Shown: positions 1 to 10,394, counted from the stretch's first letter. The stretch: DNA of 64,000 nt from Acanthosepion pharaonis (GCA_903632075.3 CAHIKZ030004282.1:2199130-2263129); one strand, 5' to 3'. A program made the numbers and translations. The notes: generated from the letters alone by a model not told the origin.

Positions 1-120
1 CTCACGAAAGTGAATGTAACAATATCGAACAGAGTTCGAAGTCAACTTATCAATTTCGTTAACCATTACACAACCTCTGTGAAATTTGAGAACACATGTA
101 GAAGGTCGAGAGGTGTTATT

Positions 121-147
121 ATATATATATATATGTAACACAGACAC

Positions 148-216
<69 letters not shown>
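121..216. repeat. (TA)n/(CA)n microsatellite
   Basis: Alternating TA and CA dinucleotides. A short TA run is followed by CACA and then a longer TA run that ends at AAATAAACATTG. It has no coding content and adjoins the foldback sequence on its right. Confidence 0.9.
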
Positions 217-220
<4 letters not shown>

Positions 221-322
221 CATTGAACTCACCACTCAGAAGTGACAGGCTGTTTTATGCTAGACACAATCGATTGTCAGGCCGCCTGACGATTGCGTCG
301 CCTCCGAGTGTTGACTTCAATG
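221..322. repeat. imperfect foldback (inverted repeat)
   Basis: The left end CATTGAACTCACCACTC (221-237) pairs with GAGTGTTGACTTCAATG (306-322) with two mismatches, and the centre GTCAG-GCCGC-CTGAC (276-290) is a second small stem. The arms are unequal in length. It could be a decayed foldback element or a short hairpin-forming repeat; no family is recognised. Confidence 0.6.
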
Positions 323-411
323 TTCACTTTTATATTTATATTTACATACAGTCTGTTTCTGATGTTTAGCACTTTATACCATAAATATAGCACACCTTAA
401 AACTATCGTTC

Positions 412-540
412 TTCATATATATATATATATATATATTAATTTATTCGAAAATTATAACATAAAAATGTTATAAAATCACTACAAAAATAGCCATTTTGCT
501 TCAACACTTTTGGTGTTGTATCAAGTGACGGTGTAGACAA
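412..540 (+). repeat. half copy of the 3.8-kb foldback repeat
   Basis: After a short (TA)n run, the sequence TTCGAAAATTATAACATAAA and the following 90 bases match one arm of the inverted repeat at 3788-3968, including the ATGTTATAAAATC-(A/G)CTACAAAAAT block and the CAAGTGA(C/T)GGTGT end. This is one arm only, so it is a solo or truncated copy. Confidence 0.65.
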
Positions 541-663
541 ATTACATATAAGAGAAATTCAGAAATATGCCCCATTTGTACAGCTATTTCACCCCACAAG
601 AAGTACCTTGCAGGATTTGTCAACACCAAGGGATAAGGCAATAAAAAAAACTTGCTTTTTTTT

Positions 664-791
<128 letters not shown>

Positions 792-809
792 ACGAATATT
801 GATATAGGT

Positions 810-945
810 GATTTAATGTTTAGAAGATCGGGCCGAGAAATTAAAGAGCCGAGTTCGAATTCCGGTCGGGTTCTTATAATTCACTTAGGTTCAAATAAAT
901 TTGGGATAGGCGTAAATCCACCTCCTCTTCCCCCAGTTTAGGTTA
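810..945 (+). repeat. tRNA-derived SINE (family A)
   Basis: GAGCCGAGTTCGAATTCCGG contains a Pol III B-box (GTTCGAATTCC). It is followed by the family body, which ends in a stretch reading 'ATCCACCTCCTCTTCCCCCAG'-like sequence before the word 'TTTAGGTTAA'. The same head and body recur at least nine more times in this window on both strands, which identifies a dispersed tRNA-headed SINE. The A-box region is degenerate, so a functional tRNA gene is ruled out. Confidence 0.75.
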
Positions 946-1099
946 AACACTAGCACTTTTATTATTATTCTCAAAAATGCCTTTCTCAAGGCTATTTTAC
1001 GCGTGTTGGTATATAACATAAGCGACTGCGGTTCAAATTCTGTTACTTCGATTTTTCATTCCTAGCTGCTATTCATTACAACACACACACATACATTTT

Positions 1100-1280
1100 A
1101 TTACTTTAAATGGTATTTTTAGTGGATATTCATATTTGAGTAGACGCCCCGAATACTTATTAAATAGTATATTTATTTAATTTTGTTTACTGAATGTCAG
1201 AGAAATCTTATTAAAGCAAAGATCCGCCCTGAAGGAGGATTCGAACCTGCGTCCCACTAGAAAATTGGAATTTCTGCCAT
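1100..1280 (-). repeat. dispersed repeat ending in a tRNA-like B-box
   Basis: GGATTCGAACCTGCG (about 1240-1254) is a reversed B-box. The AT-rich sequence to its left (CGCCCCGAATACTTATTAAA and so on) resembles segments at 17180-17300 and 30500-30620, where 'CGCCCTGAATATTCGAGAAATC' is seen. This is probably a SINE or LINE tail fragment; its limits are not clear. Confidence 0.5.
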
Positions 1281-1774
1281 TTACTATGCGCAATCGCCAA
1301 AAAACAAGCAAATAACCGGCTTTAAAATAATAACAAAACAGCCTTAAAAAATATTGGATCTAAATATTTTACATTAAAAGGTCGGAGTAACTGCAATTGA
1401 ATTAAGTGCATTAACACGTTTTTGTGGACATTGCAGTATCGCCGTCTACATCAGTTCTTCATATACTTTCTTTTGATGGGGACACTCGTTTGTGAAACGA
1501 AAATTGGAGCGATGCCGCCAACCACATTTGGTAAAAGAATCTTGTGGTCTTGATTCAATAAATTTTGGGCAGTGAAGCTGGCAAACTGCTCTTCACACCA
1601 TGACAACAAAATAAAATATGAAATAATTTTGGTTTCTACTCAAGAACAATTAGAATATTTAGTACTCAATATTCGCATGATAAAAAGAATTAAACTGAAG
1701 AGATATCTACACACCTCGAACATCCAAATTATTTTTTTTATATATAATGCGAAAAGGAATGCGTAAAGTTGATA

Positions 1775-2070
1775 ATTCTTATAAACCTAGCCATATGCAT
1801 AAATGTAGCCGTCTCTCCTACTCCAATAGCTTCATGTCTCACACTTCTCGCCTGTGGAATTCCCTCCGCTTTTCCTGCTTCCCTGATACCTATAATCTCC
1901 AACTATTCAAATGTAATGTCAATCGACATCTCCAGATGCCTTGATCTATCCCCTATCCTTCTCTTCATCCTTTCCTCTATCACTCCTCTTTGCTCTAACT
2001 TTCTGTAACCCCTTGAGTGCTAGTGGCTTCCAGCCTTGTTTGGGGTGAAAAGCTTAATATATATATAATG
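1775..2070 (+). pseudogene. CR1/Jockey-like LINE ORF2 3' end fragment
   Basis: The frame from 1747 reads SHTSRLWNSL, then CFPDTYNLQLFKCNVNRHL. This is the conserved extreme C-terminus of many animal non-LTR reverse transcriptases ('PRTxxLWNSLP...CFPDxYNLxxFKxxVNRHL'). It is followed by a short 3' UTR with the phrase 'AGTGGCTTCCAGCCTTGTTTGG' that recurs at about 8890, 13345 and 21435. Only the 3' tip survives, as expected of 5'-truncated LINE copies. It ends near a short TA run that is probably its tail. Confidence 0.75.
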
Positions 2071-2292
2071 ACCAATTAGCGTCGTAGGGGTACCTCATGT
2101 ACTTCACTTCCGAAAGTCTTGTCACATCTCTACCAAACTGTAGGTGCTCGAATCAGCCATCTGAAATAGACAATTATATTGTGCATTGGTACAAGACTGT
2201 ACTTCAGCTGAGACAGTCTGATGAACCTAACGTTCTCCATGCTAGCTTGAGTTCACGTTTTCCTGTTTCCAGACAAGTCGTTTGTTAAGTAA

Positions 2293-2403
2293 TATAGATT
2301 ATTTATTTTAGTTTTAATCCTTTCAAGTCCACGAATTAATTTATTGATCACTGTAGAAAATTGATTAAGAAATATTCTTCCCCCTTCTATTTACCCAGTA
2401 GTT
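2293..2403 (+). repeat. dispersed repeat shared with 10395-10515
   Basis: 'TTTTAATCCTTTCAAGTCCACGAATTAATTT...GTAGAAAATTGATTAAGAAA' is matched, with substitutions, at 10420-10490. Nothing in it looks coding. It sits directly 5' of a family A SINE copy. Confidence 0.5.
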
Positions 2404-2530
2404 GAGAGAGAGAGAGAGAATGAGGGGAGAAGAGATGAATTCATACCTCTACCACGACTGGAATTCGAACTCGGCTCTCCGAGTCATCAATACGAACTGC
2501 TATCTATTATTCCAGCGTACATCTCACTCA
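2400..2530 (-). repeat. tRNA-derived SINE (family A), reverse
   Basis: GACTGGAATTCGAACTCGGCTCTCCGA is the reverse complement of the family head (CGGAGAGCCGAGTTCGAATTCC), and the body with GGGGAGAAGAGATGAATTCAT lies to the left. A (GA)n run marks the tail side. Confidence 0.75.
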
Positions 2531-2539
2531 GACGCATGA

Positions 2540-3690
2540 AACTACCTATTAACTCAATATTGAGTACAATTGAAAATAATTTATCTCAATATAAAATTTG
2601 TTACAATTACTCCAAAACAATAAAAAGATTTAATATAAAAATAATAACAATGGGAAACGGAAGCAAGAATGTACAGACTTGGCAGTAAAAATGTCACAAG
2701 AAATACACTGACAGCCATCTTGGAATTTAAATAAACAAGTCAGAAAAGTATTTTTTTTTACAAAACAATACACTCAATATATTAGTCCAGTGATGGTCAG
2801 ACACCAGCCTGCGTGCTGGCAACGGTCTGTTTGGCTATGTCAAACTGAAATCTGGATGTTCTGATTTTTGTTGATAGTATATGAAACGATAATTTGACTT
2901 TAAGTTTAGAATTCAAAGCTTTCACGAGACACGAACACAGCTGCCTTTGATTGACATTTGATTGACATTTAAAAAAATTGTTTTTTTTATTCTAAACGAT
3001 ATAGATAGTTATTATGTAGGTCGTTTCTTAACACGAGATTACACAAGATACATGACTACTTTAGGAAATACTTGTCATGTCTGTCTGAAAATCGACACAG
3101 GTATCTCAGAAATAAATGTTACTAGAGGAAATACTTTGATGGGATATTATAAGCTTCTCCCGTTGATTCCATAAAAACGGTGAACAGATCAAATATATCT
3201 ATTTTCAAGCTGATGCGATTTATTCAATTTATATACTACAGTCACGGTGAAAAGTCCCCACTCTCTGTATGGTTCTAAGTTTTGAACGTCGACTGGGTCT
3301 CAAGTTCACCCTAGACCTCAAGTAGAATACATGATAATTTTAATTTTATTAATTTCCCTGTTTATAAAAATAAAATAATAGGGAGAGTTATTCAAGAAAT
3401 TTTACCTGATATAAATTACGTTTATAATAAAAAAAAAAAATTATTTCGAATACAAAAAAAGTCCATTCCAAAATAACACTGGAGAAGCAAGGGGCATCAG
3501 CGAGTTATCTACTTGAAATGTTTTGGCAGATGAATAGCAAAGTCGGCACCATAAAGTTAAATAGGGGTTGTAAAGTGAAATAATTAATAATAAAAAAAAA
3601 TAAAGACGGGAAGTTGTGAAGAACTATAATCGTTCATCTTCTGAAATACATGGCATAATAAAAGAGAAAGAAAGACATTAACCTGAAAAA
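2540..3690. other. AT-rich sequence without a recognised feature
   Basis: I see no conserved domain, repeat match or RNA signature here. A 70-codon open frame at 2962-3174 has no recognisable motif and is probably chance. Short A runs are frequent. Confidence 0.5.
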
Positions 3691-3702
3691 AGCACAAGTT
3701 AT

Positions 3703-3781
<79 letters not shown>
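3703..3781. repeat. (CA)n(TA)n microsatellite
   Basis: A short CA run is followed by about 55 bases of TA. It lies immediately left of the foldback repeat at 3788-3968. Confidence 0.95.
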
Positions 3782-3784
<3 letters not shown>

Positions 3785-3787
3785 TTT

Positions 3788-3968
3788 AAAATTATGAAGT
3801 AAAAATGTTATAAAATCGCTACAAAAATATCAATTTTGTTTCAAAGTGTCTTCCCAAGTGATGGTGTTGAACACCATTCACAATCACTTGAGAAAACAAT
3901 AGAAGTGTTGAAACAAAATGGATATTTTTGTAGCGATTTTATAACATTTTTACGTTAAAATTTTCGAA
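3788..3968. repeat. foldback repeat with about 70-bp arms
   Basis: The left arm (ATGTTATAAAATCGCTACAA at about 3805) is repeated in inverse orientation on the right (TTGTAGCGATTTTATAACAT at about 3929). The inner part (AAGTGATGGTGTTGAACACC ... TCACTT) is also partly self-complementary. Two arms of the same repeat therefore face each other. A single arm occurs at 442-540. It lies just upstream of the Penelope-like element, which suggests a link to that element's terminal repeats, but this is inference. Confidence 0.75.
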
Positions 3969-4056
3969 TAAAGGATTATATTTGCTCTACTCTGTATTGA
4001 GCACATTTTTAAGAAGAGTATTTGTTAGTTATTGGAATTTATTCCGTATACCAATC

Positions 4057-4062
<6 letters not shown>

Positions 4063-4128
<66 letters not shown>
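4063..4128. repeat. (TA)n microsatellite
   Basis: About 66 bases of uninterrupted TA directly upstream of the Penelope-like element; possibly created at or next to its insertion point. Confidence 0.95.
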
Positions 4129-4133
<5 letters not shown>

Positions 4134-4187
4134 ATGACATAATTATAAAAGAAGAGCATATAAAGGCAGCGCTATAGCTATAGCGAT

Positions 4188-6030
4188 TATGGACAGAACA
4201 TACTATAAAACAAAAATTCTAGAAAAACTAGAGGATAAGAACAACCAGAAATTAATTGACACCAACATAGACAAAAACATTATATCAAAAATTACAATCT
4301 TCTGCACAACACATAATAAAATATTAAGAAAAAAGAGAAGGATTTCCTAATAAACTTTGTACCAAAAACAAGCAATTTCTAAGGACTACCTAAAATTCAC
4401 AAATCGAGTGAAATAAAAGCAGCTGTCCAGACACAAAAATCTGAATACATTAACATCCCAAACCCCAGTGACCTTACATTCAAACTAATAGTAGCAGGAC
4501 CAGCCTGTCCAACTAGCTAACTGAATAACCTAATAGCAACCATTTACTAACTGAACTGAATAACCTAATATTGCAACCATTTACTAAGCAAATTAAAAGC
4601 CAAATCAGAGACGATATTCATTTCTTTAGGCGCATACCACAAAAAGTAGACCCGGGAAAACTTATGGCAACATTTGACATCAGTAGCCTATACAGTAACA
4701 TACCCCATGAACTAGGTAACAAGGCAATCTCATTGTGGATTGAAAATCATCCAGAAATACTACATCCGAGATTCACTAAGGAGTTCATTATCGATAGTAT
4801 AGACCTAATTCTAATCACTAACACTTTTAAACAATAACACCTTTGAATTTGACAACAAAAACTATATTCAAACGCTGAGTACTGTAATGGGAACAAAAAT
4901 GGTACCAACATATGCCACCCTAACATTATCTTACCTAGAAGAAAATCTCTATGAAAGGTAGAACAAATATATGGGGAAAATATAAAAACCCAATTCATTA
5001 AATCTTGGTAAAGATACTTAGATCCTTGCTTCATTTTCTGGAAATCCTCATGGGGAGATATTGACCAATTCCACACTCTACTTCAAAACTTACACCCAAA
5101 AATCAAATTAACACAAGGATATAATTTTAACGAATTACCATTTTTAGATATACCCATTAGAAATAAAAACAACCACATAATCACGGATACCTACCACAAA
5201 CCTACAGACACCCAACAATATCTTCATTTCAAGAGCCATCACCAAAAAAAACTGCCTAAAATCCATCCCCTATTCTTTAGCACGAAGGGTTTGTACTATA
5301 GTGACTGATAAACACCTCTGAAAATTCCGCCTAGAACTACATAAAACTCTAAAAAAACGAGTCAACCCCACAAAACTAATAAACAAATGTTTTGAACTCG
5401 CCAAAAAAGTTCTTTAGACCAACTTAGAAACAAAAAGTAACGTAACGTTGAGCAAACAGTAGCATATGTCTCAACATACAACAAAAACTATCGAGAACTA
5501 TTCACAAAAATTACAAAAAATCTAGACTTACTTAGCAAGAATAATAAACTGAAAAATATACTAAAAATAACCAAAATAATTAAAAGCAAACGTCAATCTA
5601 AAAACCTAAAACACATATTAACCTCTTCCAAATTTAACCAACACACAATACAAGGAGTCACAAAATCTAACAAAAAAAGATGTGGGGTTTGTGACATCAT
5701 TATAGAAGGAAACTCCTACACTTTTGAAAAACCCAAAAGGATATTCATAATAAATAAAAACTTAAAATGCAACTCCAAAAATTGGATTTATGTACTCAAA
5801 TGCACAAAATGCAAGAAGTCATATATAGCTACAGTGAACAACTGAACAACAGGGTCTTCCTACACAAAAGCAACATAAAATTACCAGACAACAGAAAACT
5901 GTTTGTATCACAACACATCTTCAAATGTAACCAGTGTCAATTTAATATTATGCCAATATATCAAACAGACAATTATTCTTACAAATACAAGAAAAAACTT
6001 CATAAACAAATTTAAACCAGAAGTAAATAG
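4188..6030 (+). pseudogene. PLE reverse transcriptase + GIY-YIG endonuclease ORF (broken)
   Basis: Homology is read across several frames. In order it shows: an N-terminal part (MDRTYYKTKILEKLE...); GLPKIHKS at about 4383; IVAGPACPTS at about 4490; ATFDISSLYSNIPHE at about 4667 (RT motif A, with the Asp of FDISSLY); TVMGTKMVPTYATLTL at about 4880 (motif B region); a motif C/D region with stops near 5010-5060; LPFLDI-type sequence near 5135; and a C-terminal Cys-rich/GIY-YIG start, CGVCDIII at about 5683 and NWIYVLKCTKCKKSYI at about 5779. These match Penelope-type RTs, where 'KIHK' and 'SLYTNIP' are hallmarks. There are at least four frameshifts or stops, and a roughly 40-base tandem duplication at 4515-4590 interrupts the RT. 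It is clearly non-functional. Confidence 0.8.
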
Positions 6031-6199
6031 ATCATAACCCCACACACAAAAGCACACAACATGCACGCCTGATGACCAAATACAGTGATCAAACCACTTA
6101 CATGCATGAACGCACGCTCACATGCGGGTATCTGTGGAGCACGAATATACGTATATACGTACATATTGAGGGGAACTACTCACGGGCACGCACACAAAC

Positions 6200-6450
6200 C
6201 TCACACAACTTAGAAAGTACATGTGTATGTATGTACGTATATATGTGTGTATGTGTGTGTGTATACTGATTTTATATAACTTGGAAAGTATGTGCATGTG
6301 TATGTACGTATATGTGTATATATGCGTGTTTGTGTGTACTGATTCCTTGTAATGGGACTGTGTGAGTGTGTGTGTATATGTGTGTATGTGTACAAATGTG
6401 TTTAATAATTCCTCGTGGTGAGACAGTGTGTATGTATGGAAAAGGGAATA
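6200..6450. repeat. degenerate TG/TATG-rich minisatellite
   Basis: Three irregular repeats of a TGTATGTACGTATATGTGTG-like block alternate with 'ACTGATT' and 'CTTGTAATGGGACTG' segments. The open frames on both strands here (Thr-His-Thr or Cys-Val) are repeat shadows. Confidence 0.7.
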
Positions 6451-6723
6451 TACACATATATACACGCATGCTGAAAAACACACACGGAAATAGAAAATAG
6501 ATCTAAGAACGCACACGAGTCATTAAAAGATAAGAATGTCGATAACTACTTCAGCATTTCTCGGATCACTCTTAATTGTTTTATAAACCCTCACGCAGAA
6601 CTTTTCACTGCCAGTTCAAGAAAGACATTTAAGTCACTAACACACAAAAAGAGAATGTGTTATATCGAGAATATTTAAAGAAAAAAATTAATTATTTTTA
6701 ATAATAACTGGAAATATCCACCC

Positions 6724-6766
6724 TTTGCCTGATGACGGTCACGAGACCGGAAACACTTGTAGCAAA
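6724..6766 (+). ncRNA. type I hammerhead ribozyme
   Basis: All core elements are visible. CTGATGA (6729-6735) is followed by stem II CGGTC-ACGA-GACCG (6736-6749), then GAAA (6750-6753), a very short stem III (ACA/TGT or 2 bp, 6753-6760) and the cleavage triplet GTA (6759-6761). Stem I is formed by TTTGC (6724-6728) with GCAAA (6762-6766), five perfect pairs adjoining the core. Invariant C3, U4, G5, A6, G8, A9, G12, A13, A14 and an NUH site with H=A are all present. Hammerheads with tiny stem III are typical of Penelope-like elements and retrozymes. Cleavage after 6761 is predicted. Activity is not shown. Confidence 0.85.
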
Positions 6767-6888
6767 ATTATGGAAAATAAAGCATGACTTTAAAAAAAAA
6801 ATCCACATTACAACCAAAAACGCTTGCGGTTTCTCACTTGTTTTAATATTCACACTTTTCTCTCTTTCGAACTACTATAACCTCTCTT

Positions 6889-6930
<42 letters not shown>
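6889..6930. repeat. (TA)n microsatellite
   Basis: About 40 bases of TA at the distal end of the following reversed SINE, so it is probably that SINE's expanded 3' tail. Confidence 0.9.
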
Positions 6931-7310
6931 TGACTCTCCCGTCGAATTCGACGTATGAGGGTCTAGCAGATCAGTTCCTAGGAAACCGACAGCCCAGACA
7001 ACAACACATGAGATTTGATTATAGTGGTGAAGGTTTCGTGCAGGACCATCCACACTTTTTGAAGGGCCAAATACAGAGACCTGGTGCACTACGTGCCACA
7101 AGGTCCCCAGGTTTTGAATTTAGAGTTGTCTTTCTCCTAGACTAGTTGCCATCCAAGGCTATAGAACCCATAGCTGGAGGTAGAAGAGGAGGATTCACAA
7201 GGGTATTAGCACGTACGTGAATGTTATGGATTCGACTGAGATTCGAACTCGGCTCTCCGATTCCTCAGTTCAAGCCGCTATCAATATATGCCTCCTATAT
7301 ATAAACTTGG
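6931..7310 (-). repeat. long tRNA-derived SINE (family A), near full length, reverse
   Basis: The tRNA-like head is on the right (GATTCGAACTCGGCTCTCCG at about 7241, reversed B-box). The body runs leftward through 'CCATAGCTGG', 'TTGCCATCCAAGGCTATAG' and 'CTACGTGCCACAAGGTC' to 'CTCCCGTCGAATTCGACGTA' at 6935. A second long copy at 29320-29640 matches throughout, which defines a SINE of about 370 bp with a (TA)n tail. It is not protein coding. Confidence 0.8.
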
Positions 7311-7832
7311 GTTCGACAAACTATTGTGAACACTAGCTTAAACGTTTACTTATTAATTCATAAGGTGTTTGACCTTCCGTCACTTATAATTATTCTAATT
7401 ATTTTACCTGCAGATAAATAATGACTTAATTAGTTGGAAAAGAAATGTGGGCGGGGTTATAGTGCGGAGCAGGTACCATTTATGCCAATTTTATATTCAC
7501 AAATACCCGAAAATGCCGGAATTGAAAAAGATGCTATTTTTTACAAGCATATTATTTTGTCTAATGCCTGTATGCATGTGTATATACTGGTATAACAGCA
7601 AAATTGCCAAATCGTGTAACAAATCGTGTAACAGCGTAACTGTCAATCTCAGAAAATGTTTAATATCGAAAAAACACTAAACTAATTGAGTTTCTTTTCG
7701 AGGTTTTCAAATAAGACGTTTAATCATCTTGATATCATTTTTTATAAGAAACACTGAAAACCCTTTTTGCTATTCATCTAGAAAGAGAACAGGTTAAAAT
7801 CATTTTGTGTCATCCCCAATATGTCTTCCTAA

Positions 7833-8237
7833 ATGAGCAATGGTGAAAGGAAAAAGATCATTCAGGTCTTCAGTAATGGCACCAAAATTCATACTCTGGC
7901 TTCTGTCTTCAAAGTCCATTCAAGAACCGCCAAGAGAATTGTGAATAAGTTTTAAAAGGGAACAGTATAGTGGAAAATGGATCAAGGAGTTCCAACAGGA
8001 AGAACAATAATCATTTCAACTTAGAGTTAAACGGATCAATTTGAAAAGGTCCAACTCAATTTATAAGACATTAAGGCACGTGACAGAAGAGTTTCAGCTA
8101 TGACATTCCAAAGAGCAGTGATAAAAGACTTGAAAATGAAATCGTACGTGAAACCTGTGATGCAACTTGTTACTCCAGGACAGAAAGTTAGAAGGTTAGA
8201 GAGGGCGAAGATCATTTTGAATAAGTTGCAAAATGAT

Positions 8238-8245
<8 letters not shown>
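7833..8245 (+). pseudogene. Tc1/mariner-like transposase, N-terminal half (broken)
   Basis: From the ATG at 7833 the frame reads MSNGERKKIIQVFSNGTKIH, then SVFKVHSRTAKRIVNKF and a stop. This has the look of a helix-turn-helix DNA-binding domain. After a frameshift a second piece reads ARDRRVSAMTFQRAVIKDLK, then RRLERAKIILNKLQND. This pattern, with HTH, 'S..T..R..K.DL' and 'R..RAK.LL', is that of Tc1/mariner-type transposases before the catalytic domain. It is cut by a (TA)n run at 8239 and no DDE domain follows. Confidence 0.65.

Positions 8246-8275
<30 letters not shown>
8239..8275. repeat. (TA)n microsatellite
   Basis: A pure TA run that interrupts the transposase fragment to its left. Confidence 0.9.
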
Positions 8276-8276
<1 letters not shown>

Positions 8277-8424
8277 TCCTGATGAAAAATTTAAGATCGC
8301 TTGAAAATTTTTTATGAGAGACTGTTTGTCATAGATACATTATAAACTTTTTCTTACTTAAGCTTACTAATTCTATAATCTAAAAGGTTATGTAGACAAA
8401 AAGTTATAATACGATCAATTTATT

Positions 8425-8650
8425 CAGAAATAGACATTTTTATAAAATCAGGCGTTTTACACTTGATCAAAATTATAAGACCAGGGGGTATAGATTGTTA
8501 GATCTGGGGTAATTCTAATGTTTTTTTTTGTTTTTTTTTAGTTCAGTTAGAGATTAGAAATCACTGCGTAAAGGTGTCACCATGCCCAAAGCAAACAAAC
8601 TTACCGAAGTTAAGCGTGCTCGAATTCGAGATTTCCATAATAGACCTTAA
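8425..8650 (+). pseudogene. Tc1-like element 5' end with transposase N-terminus
   Basis: CTTGATCAAAATTATAAGAC (about 8463) resembles Tc1-type terminal sequence. The ATG at 8582 opens 22 codons, MPKANKLTEVKRARIRDFHN and then a stop, similar to the beginning of many Tc1 transposases. The remainder is missing. It is a different element from the transposase fragment at 7833-8245. Confidence 0.55.
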
Positions 8651-8719
8651 TTGAAATCTCATGTTAATTTTAATGAGCCAATATTTGTTTGAAACTTTTG
8701 GAATCATGATTGACATATG

Positions 8720-8945
8720 TACTCAAAATAACGTCCTGTTCCGGCCCCATGCTTTCCAGCCAACATTACTCTTCAAAACTCGAAATGCAATGCCATTCGT
8801 TATCTACCGACCTCCTGATTAGTCATCATTCTTCCTTAGTAATGATTCTGTTTCTAATTCTTTCACACTCAGTAACCCCTCTCCGTCTTAGTGGTTTTAC
8901 TGCCTTGCTTGGGATGAACTTAATTAAAGAAAAATAAGTAAGTGT
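8720..8945 (+). pseudogene. CR1/Jockey-like LINE 3' end fragment
   Basis: The 3' UTR phrase 'AACCCCTCTCCGTCTTAGTGG...TGCCTTGCTTGGGATGAA' matches the ends of the LINE fragments at 1990-2050, 13330-13385 and 21420-21465. The upstream part is too decayed to align as protein with certainty. Confidence 0.6.
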
Positions 8946-8949
8946 CATA

Positions 8950-9300
8950 TTTGTTGCCATTGTCTCTTGAATATCGCCGTTGCTCAAGTGTTCGATTCAT
9001 GATATTCTCAGCATGTTTCTGTAGAACCTCATTTCTGTTGATTGAGATGTCTTCTTCTTCTGTGACTAGATTATCCAGTTTTCGGTGCTATATATAAGTA
9101 CCAATATTACATAACAGTGCATTACTTATTTCTTTCTTTCTAATGATATTTTCTCTTTCTTTATACTTTGCTCAGATTTGTGAATGCATCTTTCGTTACA
9201 CATTTGCACCTTCGGATTTCGATGTCGAACTTACCTTCCTCTGTTAATACTCTTCACAGATATCTAAATTGTTGCACCTGTTTGATTTGGTATCTTCATT
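8950..9300 (-). pseudogene. RTE-like LINE reverse transcriptase C-terminal fragment
   Basis: On the - strand from about 9280 the reading is VQQFRYL, VLTEEGKFDIEIRRC, TKDAFTNL, then KKEKISLERKK and a region like TEMRFYRNMLRIS. It matches the common pattern 'VxQFxYLGSxLTEDGKxxxEIRxRIxxAKxAFxKL...EMWFYRRMLRI' of RTE-type endonuclease/reverse transcriptases, distal to the catalytic motifs. It carries stops and frameshifts. Confidence 0.7.
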
Positions 9301-9334
9301 TTTTTAATTTGCATATCAGGCTGATTTTTTTTTG

Positions 9335-9574
9335 CTAACAGTCTTCTTGTAATTGTCCTTTAGTCCTTTCTTCTTGCTTTCCTTCCCTAACTTCTTTAGC
9401 AATTCTTGTAGTTTCCTTTCCTTTCCAACACTTTCTGCATATGTATGTTTGATAACTGTATAATTTCGGCCATTTAAACAAGTCTTTTGTCTCAATGGCT
9501 GTTTTGACCTTGTCCACCACCCTCCCTATTCTCCTTATTTGACTATCATCTGTTCTCCAACATGAAAAAAACAA
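9335..9574 (-). pseudogene. unrecognised open frame upstream of the RTE fragment
   Basis: A 79-codon frame is rich in Lys/Glu/Arg, with a CRKC pair. It lies on the same strand and 5' of the RTE-like fragment, so it may be captured or scrambled sequence, but I recognise no domain. It may well be chance. Confidence 0.2.
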
Positions 9575-9703
9575 TCAACTTTTGGCTGGGAGCAAGTATT
9601 GCCATGATGATTGACCAACAAGATAAACAATCTTTTATGCACAGTCGAATATCAGAAAGAACTGGAAAACCAAAAATAGTTATTAATAAGAAGATTTGAA
9701 TCC

Positions 9704-10035
9704 CCCATGTATAATACGACATCATCTATAATACGCACGCTTAAAAGTGTGCAGAAACTGTGGGAAAATGCTTTTACGCACGTATAATACGCACCCCTTG
9801 TTTAGTCAAAAAACACTATAAAATTGTACCTCTCCAATTTTACTAAGCCCAGCGTTTTCTCGTTTTATTTAAAGAAATGGTTTTAAACATAGTATAGTAT
9901 TATTCTAATTTAGTTTTATGATAATTCTTATTTTATTTTGCGGCAATTTTTAAAAGATTTTTTGCACCTACGCATAATACGCGCCCCTGATTTTGCTTAT
10001 TATTTTTTTAGAAAAAGATGCGTATTATACATGGG
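9704..10035. mobile_element. MITE with 15-bp terminal inverted repeats
   Basis: CCCATGTATAATACG at 9704-9718 is repeated perfectly in inverse orientation as CGTATTATACATGGG at 10021-10035. The subterminal word TATAATACGCAC/GC recurs several times inside (about 9730, 9783, 9965). The element is about 332 bp and has no coding sequence, so it is a non-autonomous DNA transposon. Similar TIRs occur in pogo/Tigger-type elements. I cannot fix the target duplication. Confidence 0.75.
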
Positions 10036-10310
10036 TAATTACCCGGATCTAGCATCACCCCTTCCTAATCAGCCTATGAACTTTCCAGCCCACCCCCGTA
10101 CATGTGTAATTACAGTTTAAAAAAATAAAAAAATGACACAGAAATAGTATGAGAAAGAGATAATTGAAATTTATATGTCATATAATGTGGAGAAATTGAC
10201 ATTTACAGGACATATTGTAAGCGAGAGAGACACAGGAAAGCAGTCAATAACCTACATACGAGCTTGATTAAATACGGTTCGTTTTGTTTTGTTTTACGGT
10301 ACACCAACCT

Positions 10311-10314
<4 letters not shown>

Positions 10315-10374
<60 letters not shown>
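10315..10374. repeat. (TA)n microsatellite
   Basis: About 60 bases of TA. Open frames of Tyr-Ile on both strands are artefacts. Confidence 0.95.
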
Positions 10375-10376
<2 letters not shown>

Positions 10377-10394
10377 GAACAGGTTTCGTTAATT

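Larger units (their letters stand above)
4140..6771 (+). mobile_element. Penelope-like element (PLE), decayed, with hammerhead at its 3' side
   Basis: Reverse transcriptase and GIY-YIG endonuclease remnants (4188-6030) are followed by about 700 bases with a TG-rich stretch and then a hammerhead ribozyme (6724-6766). Penelope-like elements are known to combine this RT type with a C-terminal GIY-YIG nuclease and to carry hammerhead motifs in their terminal repeats, so the order here fits one element. The limits are uncertain: the left edge is put after the TA run and the right edge after the ribozyme. A second ribozyme upstream, as in a complete copy with two terminal repeats, was not found. 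Confidence 0.7.

Noticed and set aside
810..945. True tRNA genes at the B-box sequences
   Set aside because: No cloverleaf can be completed: A-box and acceptor parts are degenerate and the sequences continue into a shared SINE body.
2218..2230. CTGATGA as a hammerhead core
   Set aside because: No stem II or GAAA box follows. The same holds for CTGATGA at about 8279, 19636 and 29340.
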